A stretch of DNA of 64,000 bases from Hyparrhenia diplandra (lineage: Eukaryota > Streptophyta > Magnoliopsida > Poales > Poaceae): the NCBI GenBank assembly GCA_015847255.1, contig JADLZK010000229.1, forward strand, positions 1-64,000, read 5' to 3'. The stretch's first letter is position 1; the number at the start of each line of letters is the position of its first letter. Made by a program: the position numbers and the translations under genes. The notes below the pieces were generated by a model. The model saw only the letters and a program-made list of their open reading frames with translations, had not been told where the DNA came from and searched no databases. Below are positions 46,269 to 57,518 of this stretch, piece after piece.

Positions 46269-47697
46269 ATGGCTCCAACGCGCGGGAGGCCTAAGGCGGC
46301 GGCAACGGCTCCCAGCCTCATTTGGATCCTCCGGCGGACCCATCTTCGGATCCTCCGGTGGAGGTCACGCCGGCCGCCCAGGCCAAGGTGCGGCGGAAGA
46401 CGCCGCCACGGTCCGGGGCCCGACAGGGCCGGGGACTTCGGGGAGGGGGGGCTCCGACTTTCCGTAAGATGAAGACAACGCCGACGACAATCACGCGAGA
46501 GGATCATCGGGCACCGGTAATGAACAAGAAGAGCGAGCAAGGCTGATTCAAGAGTTGAGCCTTAGACAAGCCGAGCTTAGGGAACTAAGGGCTCGGAAAG
46601 AAGCAATGTTGAGAGGCTTAAGCAGCACCAAGCGGAGAGAGGATTCGGCTAGGGAGCGGTTGAAGCTCGCCGAAATTGAGAAAGAGAACCCGCTTTACGA
46701 GAGATATTGCGAGATGGAAAGAAACACGTAAACGTCCCTTGGGGGAGTAAGAACCACTTTCATTGCGGGGAGGTGAGGTTGATTCGGCCGCCACTTTTCG
46801 TCCCGAATTACGCTTAGCCCATGGCCGGTTGGTTACAAGCCTAGGCTACCGTCATTCAATGGGAAATCAGATCCAAGGAAGTTCATCGCAAGCTATGAGG
46901 CCGCAGTACATTCGGCGGGGGGGGATTCGGTTACTTTGGCAAAATCTCTCATAATGGCGGTAGAGGACATTGCGCATGAATGGTACATAGCACTTCGTCC
47001 GCTATCGATAAGAAACTGGAAACAACTGAAAGAACAGCTAATCATCACCTTTGAGGGATTCCGTGCTTTGAAAAAGGGAACCCGGGACTTCCTAAAGCTC
47101 AAGCAGGAGGATGGAGAGTCGCTGACTCAATACTTGGAGAAGATTGTGCAGCTCCGTGCACAGACGCCAAATGTCTCGGATGAAGTAGTAATTGCAGCAG
47201 CAATTGAGGGCATGGCTATCGGCCAATGCGCTGCACTCCTAGATAGAGAAGAGCCGAAAGACCTGACCGAGTTATATGATCAGATCAAGAAATTCGCCAA
47301 GTCCGAAGAAGGCCTAAAAAGAAGGAAGGCGGCAAGAAAGGACGAGAAGCAGCAATCGCCACACCCAAACAACAACAATGCCCCAAGGGGTGGCAAAACC
47401 CCTCGCCCTGTCAACAATGTACAAGAGGATTCGGCACATACGGCCGAAACCAAAGAACCATTCCCGGATGACGCTTCAGTCTCTAAGGGGAATCAATCCA
47501 ATCGAGGTGGCCGAAGCTCTAGGGGCAGAGGACGCGGAAGAGGTCGAGACGGTCCGAAAGTGCCATCGCTTCATTTTTGGCGAAAAACATGGGTCATTTC
47601 AGCCGAGATTGTAAGTATGGACAGATGGCCAAAGAGCGTAAATCTAAAGACTAAAGTACGCAAAGCGACCAAGCTCCAAAACATGTATACAACATGA
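46269..47697 (+). pseudogene. Tat-type gag, frameshifted
   Basis: ATG 46269 follows the PBS closely and starts MAPTRGRPKAAATAP, then slips into a Pro/Arg-rich region. 46543-46735 encodes an Arg/Glu-rich probable coiled coil (ELSLRQAELRELRARKEAML). The capsid domain is open from about 46830 to 47697: RLPSFNGKSDPRKFIASYEA, HEWYIALRPLSIRNWKQLKE, FLKLKQEDGESLTQYLEKIV and LYDQIKKFAKSEEGLKRRKA (Retrotrans_gag). An Arg/Gly-rich tract and a zinc knuckle follow near 47560-47630, but the knuckle is split across frames (GHFSRDC in one, KCHRFIFGE in another). Internal start positions in this stretch are not real starts. Confidence 0.85.
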
Positions 47698-48530
47698 GAG
47701 AAACAGCAGGCACACAGCCGAATGCTTATTTCGGTTATCAAAATATCCAGCTGCCTCCACCACCTCCGCTAACGCATCAGGCTCCGACACTTCCAGTTCA
47801 CCATAATCAGTACTCTTGGAACTACCCAGGTTATGCTCCACAAGCTCAGCCACCATCGATGGCAGCATCTTCCCCGATAAACTTGGATCAATCGCAGCAG
47901 AATGTGCAAATGAAGCCTGAAGCAAGTCAGGAAAACAGGCTGGTAAACTCAGTTCTCCCATCTCAGGGTCACATCTATGCAATCACAGGCGGATCCAACC
48001 TTGAGCATGAAAGCAAAAGAGCAAGAAGAGATTATGTGAGAAGAGTTCACACGATAACACCAAGGATGCCCCTGAACAGGCCAGCCTGGTCGATGGTACC
48101 GATCACATTTGACGAAACTGACTTTCGGGTAAGAGATTACCCACATACAGATGCATTCGTGGCAACAGCAAATGTCGACAAGTTCACACTTCACAACATC
48201 CTGATAGACAATGGCGTTCAAGAGATATTCTGTTCATCAAAGCCTTCCAAACCATGGATATGGACCGTCGATTGCTACAGCCAGCTGGCAACTCCTTGTT
48301 CGGATTCGGCGGAAAGAGGATAGATGCGATAGGCAAGAAAGACATTGCAGTAACTTTCGGCGAGGTTGGGTTGTGCCGAACTGAAATAATCACATTCGAC
48401 ATAGTCAACATAGACTACCCGCATACGGCGATATTCGCCGGGGGGGTGTCATCGGCAAGTTCGAGGCGGTGATCAAGCAAAGTTTCCTCGTGCATGAAAA
48501 TGCCATCCCCATTCGGCGTCAGAACCGTAT
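47694..48530 (+). pseudogene. Tat-type aspartic protease, broken after the active site
   Basis: A 209-codon frame starts with a Pro/Gln-rich linker and then reads PITFDETDFRVRDYPHTDAF and FTLHNILIDNG. The catalytic D-N-G is at 48207-48215. In this lineage DNG replaces DSG/DTG. A slip follows the site, and the flap and C-terminal strand continue in another frame as KKDIAVTFGEVGLCRTEIIT (48330-48420) and YPHTAIF. The domain is complete apart from the frame break. Confidence 0.85.
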
Positions 48531-48699
48531 GGGGCGACCAAGAGGCAGACCAGAAGAATAGATGCAAAGCCAATACCGGCTACAAAGATGATCAACGAGG
48601 TAACGGAGACAAAAGCGAGATGAAGACGAAGAAGAAGATTCGAACACAACCCAAAGATCGCCAAAGAACCGAAAGTAGAATCAGCCGAATCCACCAAAA

Positions 48700-49640
48700 G
48701 AGTTCCGATATCCACAACAAGGTCTTGAAAGAGAGATCATAATAGGATCCGAACTAGGACCCGGGGAAGCAGCCCGGTTATCTCGCATTCCTCGACTCCA
48801 ACTCGATGTATTTGCATGGTCGCCAGAGGACCTAAAAAAGGAGTAAGCCGAAGCCTAGCTCAAGATAATCCGAACGTCATACCAAGCGGTGAAACCTAAG
48901 AAACAAAGATTGAGGAAGTTATCCGAAGAGCGAAAGTGCCGCAAAGAAGATCCGATGTTCGAGAGACTCTCTCGAGGCGGGCGTCATAAGACCCGGCCCA
49001 ATACCCGTAATGGTCGGGCGAATGTGGTAATGGTCCGTAAAAAGACATCCGATCCCAACATCAAAAAGTGGCGAATGTGTGTAGACTTCACCGATCTAAA
49101 CAAGGCATGTCCGAAAGACCCGTACCCACCTCCCCGCAATAGATACCTTGATCGACTTGGCTTCGGGTTGTGAAAGAATGAGCCTCGCCGATCGCGCTAC
49201 GGATATCACCGGATCCATCCGAACCCGGAAGACGAAGAGAAGACAAGCTTCATCACTCGGGGAACCCTGTTTCAAACGAATGCCCGAAGGGCTGCGGAAT
49301 GCCGGATCTACCTTCTCCAGAATGTCGGACGAAGTGTTCAGAGAACAAAAGAAAAAGAAGAACCTGGTGACATACGTGGATGATATAGTTGTAATAAGCA
49401 GCGCGAAAGAATCTCATATCAACGACCTAAAAGAAACTTTCGCGAATCTACGACGAAGCGGGCTTAAGCTGAATCCGGAGAAATGTATCTTTGGAATCAC
49501 CAAGGGCAAGATGTTGGGATGCCTAGTTTCAGCCCGGGGGTATAGAGGCGAATCCGGACAAGATCTCGGCCATTGTAAATATGAAGCCCCCCGATAGCGA
49601 AAAAGAAGGTCCAGCGACTTACTTACGGGCGGGCCGGGCG
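48700..49640 (+). pseudogene. Tat-type reverse transcriptase, frameshifted
   Basis: Conserved phrases in order are KPKKQRLRKLSEER (48895), NVVMVRKKTSDPNIKKWRMC (49022), VDFTDLNKACPKDPYP, CFKRMPEGLRNAGSTFSRMS (about 49270-49330) and the active site TYVDDIVVIS (49369-49398). LKLNPEKCIFGITKGKMLG then follows. The fingers and palm regions are both represented. Short garbled stretches around 48960-49020 and 49165-49260 do not match the family in any frame; they may be mutations or consensus errors. Confidence 0.88.
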
Positions 49641-50205
49641 GCCTTCGGCGAGTTCATTTCAAGATCACCGAGAAGGGATTGCCATTCTTCGTGGTACTCA
49701 AAAATAGCACCGAATTCGAATGGGGGTCGAGCGGCAGAAAAAGCTTTCCAAGACTTAAAAGACTATCTCACCAACCTAACAACCATGACGAAACCATCCC
49801 CAAAAGCGATTCTACTGTTGTACTTGCAAAGCATCTCCAAAGGGCGATAAGTGCAGTCCCCGGTCGAAGAGAAAGAACATGATAACAAGCTTAAACAGTT
49901 TCCCATCTATTACGTATCTGAGGCCCTTTCAGCGGCAAAGCTTAACTACTCAGAGCTAGAGAAGATAGCTTACACGGTCCTGATGGCTAGCCGAAAGCTA
50001 AGACATTACTTTCAGGCACATAAGATCCGGGTTATCTCTTCTCAGCCACTTGAGGCCCTGTTCAGAAACAGCGAAGCCGTCGGAAGAGTCGGAAAGTGGG
50101 CAGCTGAGCTCAACGAATTCGTGATTGATTACGAACACAGATCAGCAATAAAGTCACAGGCGATAGCTGATTTCATAGCAGATTGGACACCCGCCGCCGA
50201 ATCAG
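49641..50205 (+). pseudogene. RT connection and Gypsy-type RNase H of the Tat element
   Basis: The frame open from 49851 reads LKQFPIYYVSEALSAAKLNY, SELEKIAYTVLMASRKLRHY, FQAHKIRVISSQPLEALFRN and QAIADFIADWTP, the Gypsy RNase H that follows RT. The connection before it (49650-49850) is frame-broken but reads LPFFVVLKNSTEFEWG-like and DLKDYLTNLTTMTKP. In Tat elements this domain is thought to have lost catalytic residues and to act as a tether, with the next domain providing activity. Confidence 0.85.
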
Positions 50206-50873
50206 GTCCGGAGGTTTTCGACGAACCGACCTGGACGGCATATTGCGACGGAGCCTGGTGCGATAAGGGGGCTGGGGTTTCGGCAATCCTGACACCCCAA
50301 CAGGGACCGCCAATCAGATACGCAGCCAGGCTGCAGTTCACAAGCACCAACAATACAGCCGAGTACGAAGCTGTATTGCTAGCACTCCGAAAGCTAAGGG
50401 CTATGGGAGTTAAAAGATGCATCATTCGCACAGATTCTCAGGTGGTCAGTGGACATTGTGAGAAGGAGTACACAGCGAGGGAACCCGTTCTTATCAGATA
50501 TCTACAGGCGGTAAGATCAATGGAGAAGCACTTTGCGGGGTTTTCAATAAAGTACATACCACGCAGTGAAAATAGAGAAGCAGACGAGTTGGCGAAAGCA
50601 GCAGCATTAGGGATTCCGACCCCACCGGATGTTTTCTTCCAGCAACTCTCAGCTAAAGCAATCAGAGATGAAGAGGAAGCGCCAAAGAGCATTCATGTCA
50701 TCGCAAGCCATGACTGGAGAAGCCCTATATTCGCATTCCTAGCAGGCACCTATGAGCCTGAATCCAAGCATGAGCATCAACGTATGGAGTCGCGAACAAA
50801 GCACTATACAATCATAAGAGGTGAATTGTACAAAGACGGTATAGTAGCTCCGAAGCTCAAGTGCATCGCCTGA
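50206..50873 (+). CDS. Second RNase H domain (archaeal/plant-type) and pol linker of the Tat element
   Basis: In the same open frame as the first RNase H, the sequence reads WTAYCDGAWCDKGAGVSAIL, then TNNTAEYEAVLLALRKLRAM, IIRTDSQVVSGHCEKEY and PRSENREADELAKAA. The four acidic RNase H residues are all in place: D in YCDGAW, E in AEYEA, D in RTDSQ and D in READELA. A second RNase H of this kind between the canonical one and integrase is diagnostic of the Tat lineage. The frame continues about 90 codons beyond the domain and stops at 50873. It is the longest undamaged stretch of this pol. Confidence 0.9.
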
Positions 50874-51935
50874 CGTAAGAAGGAAAAAAGCTTCTAGAAG
50901 AAATACATGGAGGAATGTGTGGAGCTCATAGGGGACCTCACGAAATCGCACACGAGCAATGCGACAAGGATTTTTCTTGGGCCTACGCCAGGTGAAGACC
51001 CGAAACAGCTAGTAAGAACTTGCAAGAGTTGCCAAATGTTTGCCAAGAAGCAGAACGCGCCATCCAACCCAACCAGGTCGATAGTGCCAACCTGGCCTCT
51101 TCAACGTTGGGGCGTAGACATAGTTGGGCCGTTGCCAACAGCACCAGGGAACGTGAGATTCGCCGCCGTAGCACTCGAGTATTTCACCAAGTGGATAGAA
51201 GCAAGGCCTCGCCCGAATCACCTCGCCCACCTTGATCGCCTTCGTATGGCAAATGAGATAGTCCGTCGCTTTGGAGTCCCATCCTACATAAGCGTGGACA
51301 ACGGCAAGCGTTCGACTCAACCGAGTTTCGGAACTTCGTCCGAGCTCTCCATCAAAGTGACTTTCGCAATCGGTCTACCATCCGCAAAGCAACGGAGCGG
51401 TTGAAAAGGCCAATGGCCTAATCTTCTCAGTTGTCTCCAAGTGTCTCGGGATGCAAGCAAGGGAAAATGGCTACTGAGATGATTGTTGCGCCCCGGGGCC
51501 ACAACATCTCAAAGTCTCGGGCAACCGGGTTCACCCCGTTTTCGCCTACTCTATGGCGAAGAGGCCATAACACCCGAAGAGCTCAAGCTAGGCTCATTTC
51601 GCACGACGCAGATAGCCGATGTAAGCGAAATACAAAGGTTTGTAGATGCTGACACATCTGAATTCCGAAAGTTGCAGGCCGCGAAGAACCTTGATAGCTA
51701 TCACAAGGAAACGCAAAGCTGGAGGGACAAGAAGATCCTTCGTAAGAACATCTACCCGGGCGATCTCGTGTTAATTCGGCATGCTGACAAGCAGGGCAAG
51801 CTACAGTCCCAATGGTACGGGCCTTTCGTCGTCGCAAGCATGGTCAAGCCTGGGGTCTTTCGCCTACGGACGGAAGAAGGTGACGAATCCAATCACACGT
51901 GGAACGCGGATAATCTCCGCAGATTCTATGCGTGA
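50874..51935 (+). pseudogene. Tat-type integrase, frameshifted
   Basis: The zinc-binding region (HGGMCGAHRG and later CKSCQMFAKKQN) is split over two frames near 50900-51060. The core reads QRWGVDIVGPLPTAPGNVRF with the first Asp, SVDNG with the second, and HPQSNGAVEKANGLI with the Glu (about 51385). 51483-51935 holds the C-terminal part: LLYGEEAITPEELKLGSFRT, YPGDLVLIRHAD and YGPFVVASMVKPGVFRL, ending RRFYA. All three catalytic residues are present; at least three frameshifts separate them. Confidence 0.88.
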
Positions 51936-53801
51936 CGAATGCTCCTGGTGCCGGGAGTTGTAATTTTCTTTCCCTTCTACATGGTTTGTAATAATTAACA
52001 CGAGGAAGCTACAATAGGGTTGCACTCTTTTTTTCCTCCTTTGGGGAAGCCCTTTTTTGGGGTGTGAGGTTTTTTAATGAGGCAACCCTAAAACATTCGG
52101 TTGTGAGCCCTATAAAGGTTCCGCTTTCCCCAAGCATAAGAGCATCTAAGAAAAAGAGCCGAAAGCAAGAAGTGACTTCATCACTCTTGCTACATTCGGC
52201 ATATCACGTATCCGGAAAGGATGTATATGCTGAAAAAATCAGCAAACAAAAGGCTTGAGAAGCCGAAAGACCAAGGTCAGAAAGGACCGAATGTCGGGAG
52301 CAAGTCACAAAGTGACAATCCCAAAAGAAGCAAAAGGCAAAAACGCCTAAGCCAACCAAAAACTCACAAAAAGTTAGTTTCGGCTACCAGTGCAAGTCTA
52401 GTAAAGACACACAAAGGTGGTTTAATCCACCAAAGTCCGAAAAAGGACAAGAAGTAGGTATGCGCAATCAATGGAAGTCGAGCGTCCGTAGTCATCCATT
52501 GCATGCCTCAGGCAAATCAAAAACAATAAAGGCCAAGGATTCAGTAAAGGACACCTAAGGCCACTATAAAAGGACACCCGAGGGTCACATATCTCTCAGA
52601 AAGCAGCAACAAGCTGCATAGGTGACAACAGTCTTCTTAGGTAGATACCAGCAAGAATAAGGAGCGAAATAGGGGATTACACCCCACCCAGGGCTCCGGC
52701 CCTTTAGGATTGAGAGGAGTCAGGAATGGAGAGGCAGCATTCGGCCAAAAATAAGTGGAGAGTCGAAACTAGCCCAGCTGAAGGACAGCCTCACCATGTG
52801 AGAGTCCCCCAGTCAAGACCTGAGAGAGCTGCTTATGCAGCTCGTCGACCAACTCACGCCTAGCATGGATCACCCAGGCTAGCCGACAATATCTGGGTTT
52901 GGCGCCGGCGATAGCTCGATCCTTCCGGACATCGAGAAATCGAAGCGCCCGAATGCTCTGGTGAATCCTGAGACAGCATTCTCCGTTGCACGAGTCCATC
53001 CCCAGCCGCATGGCAAGTGCAAGGCCGAATCTGCTCGAGGGTGTAAGAAGGTCTATTAACAAAGACCGAAAGATTACACATTCGCCCAAGCATAGCCACG
53101 TAACAATGTCAAGCACTGCCAAACGTGCTGATTACCAAGGAGAACTGAGAAAGCTGTAGCTCCAAGATGGCCGAATGTCCAAACGGACAGCATTCGACCA
53201 CGGGGTAGCCCAACTCTACATACACAGCACCTCAAATGTATTAATGCGAGTAAAGGACAAAACCACTTTCGACAACGCATATGACTTTCGTTTCCTCGCA
53301 AATGGGGGGAGGGGGTTTCTTGTAAAGGACAAATGATTCCGAGAAAACGAAACCTTAATAATCGAAAGTATCATTTACATGGCTTATTCGACCAAAGATC
53401 CTTCACAGAGCAATACCTATATCTAGGAGCCGAAATCTCAACAGGTTCCTCCTTTACCTCTACTTTTGGCTCAAGTAAAATGCCACGAACTAAGTTTCTC
53501 TGTCGAGCAGAGGGAACGAAGGTACTCCAAAAGTCAAGCATGCGGTGCCCACGCCGAATGATCCTATCCCGACGAGAAGCAAAGAAGTCATCCATCTCGT
53601 TGGGATGACCCTCCGCGGCTCTAAGCCACGAAGCCCCACTAACCCCGAATCCGTTGCGCTCAACATTCAAAGGAAACGAATCTTCCAACAAATCGGAAGT
53701 CCCCTCATCGGGAACCTGCCATGCAATTTAAAGAAGCATCTTAACATTATACCGTTACAAAGAGCCAATCAGGCCGAAACCAACAAATACTAGAAGGACA
53801 T
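51936..53801. other. Tat element, spacer between pol and the antisense gene
   Basis: About 1.9 kb. The plus-strand side has a short Lys/Gln/Ser-rich frame at 52221-52457 that does not resemble a domain. Minus-strand ORFs at 52769-53301 have no recognised family. ATTCGGC and CCGAATG are frequent here, as throughout this element. It may hold 3' untranslated sequence of both the sense and antisense transcripts. Confidence 0.5.
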
Positions 53802-56800
53802 CTACTCTACCCTATCTTCAGCAGCGCCCTGGGCAGCTTCGCCATCCTGCTGGGCAGGAGGAGTTCCGACGGTGGAGGGGCTGCCGGATTCGGCTTGGGT
53901 GTTTCGCCCATCCCGCTCAGCAACAAAGGCGTTGACCCGCGCCCGGATCTCCACCTTCTCTTCTGCAGACTGCAAAAAACCAAAAATGCAGATCATTCAG
54001 TAATGAGGACAAACAAAAGACGAATCTCAAATAGAACCACAAAACAAGGTAATTAGAACTTACATTCGCCCGGGATTCGGCTGCCCGGAACATGGCGAGG
54101 TCCTTTCCACCCTTCAGCCAGTACTCCCGATAGAACTTACCGGCCGCCGAAAGCGCCGGCTCCGGGGTCCGCCAGTATACGGAAGCCTCCTCATTCGGCT
54201 CGACCACCTCAAGATGAGGACACCCAGATCGAGGGAGGGCGGTCCCGAAGGCGGAGGAGAGTCTCCGGGGAGGCGTAGCCCCCCCCGTCTCAACCCGGTC
54301 CTGCGAGGGGACTTAATCTCCCTGCACAAGCCAAGTGAGCCTCTTCCTCGGGGTCGCCCGGCGGCGGAACGGCCTCATCGCCGAACGCCGCGAAGCTTCG
54401 CGGCGCGAAATCCCGGCCTTCGTCTCATGATCAATAGCATGAGAGAACGAATGGTTGGTCTTCCCGGCGTCCTCCGGTTCCGCCTCTTGGCTCTTGGCTT
54501 AGATTCGGCCGTATCGCCCGAAGCTCGGCCGTCTTCTCCGACTTGGCCGTTTTGAGCCCTTGGTGAGCCTCTCCACCTTGGCCTTTTCGGCCTCCAGGGG
54601 CCTTGCTACCTTGTCCTTGAAACTTTTTTTCAAGGGTCCGGGAAACAAGCATGGACTGCCAAAAACACGAATCAATAAAACAACGAATCTAATTCCTTTA
54701 ATCGAAAGAAAAAACGAAACCTCAACTTACCCCTGTAGCATAGAAGTTGAGAGCGTCGAAAAGGAGCTGCGGCTCCGTCTTCAACAGCTCCTTCTCCGTG
54801 TGCGGAGCCGAGAAAGATGACGAACGGTCGGTGCGAATCGGACTCCGACCTCCGAAGGAAGAAGAGGCAAAGTTCGAGGATCCACCCGACCCACGACCCT
54901 CGCGTCCGAATCCACTCCCTAGACATCGAGCAAGCTTGTAAGTCTTCTCCCTCCGCGGGCTCATCTCCTCGGGGAGCTAAACCCCGGAGTAAACCACGGG
55001 CTCCCCTAAAGTCACCGGACGTGCTTCCAAAGAGAGAGTGCGCCGTGGCCAAAGAGGCAATCCTTGAAAATTCGAATTCTTGACGAACTCCGGTAGAACC
55101 GAGACTTACCCGGAGTAGCTTTCGGCGCGGAGGACGACGGCGGAGCAGACGAAGGAACCGCAGCTTCCTTGGTCGACTTCTGCTTTTTTGATGCCGCGGG
55201 ATTCGCGGCGCCGGTCCCATCGCGAGGACGCTTCACATTCGCAAACACAGGCTGGGCCGAGGTCGTGTCGCCGGCATCGTTAAGGGTGGCCAAGGGATCC
55301 TTAACTGCCTTACCGGCCATGTCCTCCGAATCACTTGAGAGAACCTGCGAACGAAACGAATTAGTAAAAGCGAAAGCAAAAAGAACGAACGAAAATTACG
55401 AAAGATAATCAAGCGAAACACAAAAGTGTAAAAGGAAAAACGATATACCGAGGCCGAAGTAACAACGCCAAATCGGCGAGTACGGCCGAATGTAACCTTT
55501 CGGCTACGAAGACCAGGAACCCTAGCCATGAGGCGACCTACCTCGATGTCTTTGGCCTCTTTCGGCCCGGTCCGTTGAGCCGTCTTTTGCCTCTTGATTC
55601 GCTCGTGGGGAGCCGAATCTAGCGAGACAGTCTTCCCTCGATAGGCCGCCTTTCGTGCAGCCTTCTCCGTCTTCGCCTCAGCCGGCGTCATGCGAGGAGG
55701 ATAAGGCACTCTCATGGCATCGAAGGCTCTGTTGATCCGGGCATTCTCACCAATTATCTCACAGGCCAGCTTATATTCGCGATCCGTCACCAACCCGAGA
55801 ATCGCATCCGCCTCATCCGTAACAAACCCCCGAAACGCATTCTTGGAGTGAAACCTCGAAGGAACAGAGGCCTTAACCATACTCTTTTCATAATTGTAGC
55901 TAGGCGATTCGATGTCGAATCTCACTAAAGAGCTCAACGGCCGAACCTCCATAGCAATCCACTCTTCCACCAAATCTCGAGTGCTTTGCCTCTCCAACGT
56001 ACCGAGGAATGCCAGAGACGCTTCGGCGTTTCCCTCAACATCGGGCAACGAAAGTGGCATGAAACCGCGCTACAAGAACGGCACCATTCGGCTTGCCAAA
56101 GCACTGTTCATTGGCAGTCCTAACGAAACGGACTCCTGTTCATTCTTGGCACTTACTCGCGCGTAGAACCAATACTCCATCCATTTCGTCCACTTGTTGC
56201 AGAATGTTGGGGCGAGTCGAAGGTTGCCTTTCGGAATAAAGGTATACCCCCCGAATTGTACAACACAATGCTCTTCCTTCCTGACGTCCCGAATCTTCTT
56301 CGGTTTCTTGTGAAGAGCATAGAACTGAACGAATGTCTCCACACAAAGAGGGGCTCCCATCATTTTCATAGCCCAGACAAATGCCCCCAGGCGCGTGAAC
56401 GCGTTCGGCGTTAGATGATGAATTTGCAACCCGAATCGTTCAAGTACGGCGCCAATGAACGCATCCTCACAGGGGAGACGAAACCCAGCCCGGAAGTAAT
56501 CCTTAAAAACCAGCGCCTCACCGGGTCTGGGATTCGGTGTCCTTTCGTCAGCGGCCGGAGCCCTGCACAGCGACCGGGTGCGACGGTCCATGAAACCTTT
56601 GCGAACGTACTCATTCAAAGTATCCTCAGTGACGCGCGAACGTCCAGCCCAGTAAACTTCACGAAGAGTCCGAGGCCCCGGATTCTCCCCGGAACCTTCG
56701 GCGGCTGTATAGCTTTCGTCATCCGAACCTTTGGGAGCACCATAAGACACTTCAGGTTCTGCTTCAGCCGATAGGTCCGGCTCAGCCTCTGCCGAAACCT

Positions 56801-57050
56801 CTCCTCCAATGGGGGACCCCTCGATGTCAACTTCAACATCAACCTCATCCACGACTTGGGGGCTAACCGGACCCTCAGATTCCGAGCTGCTAGTTTCGGA
56901 TTCAGTGGTGGAATACAAGTGTGGGTTCACGCTTTGAAGTGGCTGCGCGTTGGTCACAACAACAGGCGCCGAATCCAAACTTGATGAACTGCTACTGGAA
57001 CCGGAGCTCTTGGACGAAGAGCCGGATCCCGAGTTAGCCGAACCCGACAT
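53802..57050 (-). pseudogene. Antisense multi-exon gene of the Tat element (putative gypsy-type transposon protein)
   Basis: ATG 57050 opens a Ser-rich, acidic N-terminus, then a domain (about residues 145-290) reading RTLREVYWAGRSRVTEDTLN, GFRLPCEDAFIGAVLERFGL and LGAFVWAMKMMGAPLC. This matches the plant 'putative gypsy type transposon' domain (Pfam PF04195) from memory. Exon 1 (57050-55449, 534 codons) is open except for one in-frame TAG at 56072-56070. It ends at a GT donor; exon 2 (55344-55110) follows an AG acceptor and keeps phase 0. Later exon-like pieces with proper junctions are at about 54970-54731, from 54655, to 54064, and 53969-53802 (stop). Phase is unresolved for the middle exons. 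Function is unknown; the low-complexity C-terminal half suggests a structural or nucleic-acid-associated role, which is speculation. Confidence 0.75.
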
Positions 57051-57300
57051 TCTATTGAATCAACGAAACCTAAAAATGCAAAAATGGAAAATGGCGAAAC
57101 CCTAAAATAAAAGACGTGCACCTAGCTCAACTGGAAAGAGAGAAGAAAGTAAGAACTTACTGGGAGAGACGAGGTCGCCGAAAGCCCTCAAGCTCCGAAA
57201 GCTGGAAGCTCCGAAAGCTCTTGTGCACACGAGCGCAGCAGCAGCGAGGGCAGCAGGGGAACAAATGAGCCGGGGGGGATCCCGGCCCCCTCCCCTCGCC

Positions 57301-57310
57301 CTTAAATAGG
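57301..57310 (-). promoter_or_regulatory. Putative TATA box of the antisense gene
   Basis: CCTATTTAAG on the minus strand, 250 bp upstream of ATG 57050 and followed by a GC-rich leader. It lies inside the element, outside the 3' LTR, so the antisense gene appears to have its own promoter. Confidence 0.5.
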
Positions 57311-57506
57311 CGAAATCGGCCCGCGGATCGAGGCAACGTCCCATCCGTCGCCTCAGGGCACGCAAACCAAGGCGTCGTTTCGACTTCTCAAAAAAAAAAA
57401 AAAAAAAAACCACGAAAAACAGACAATAAGGCCTTTCGTGTAGAGGGGGTTTCTTGTACCGAAGGATCGAAACCAAGGGTAGGACGAAACAGCCCTGCCC
57501 TTGGTC

Positions 57507-57518
57507 CCGAGGGGCTAC
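57507..57518 (+). promoter_or_regulatory. Polypurine tract of the Tat element
   Basis: CCGAGGGGCTAC directly precedes the 3' LTR start TGTTGGGGGG at 57519. Confidence 0.55.

Noticed and set aside
50129..51837. Minus-strand ORFs opposite Tat RNase H and integrase
   Set aside because: They mirror strongly conserved plus-strand domains and show no domain of their own.
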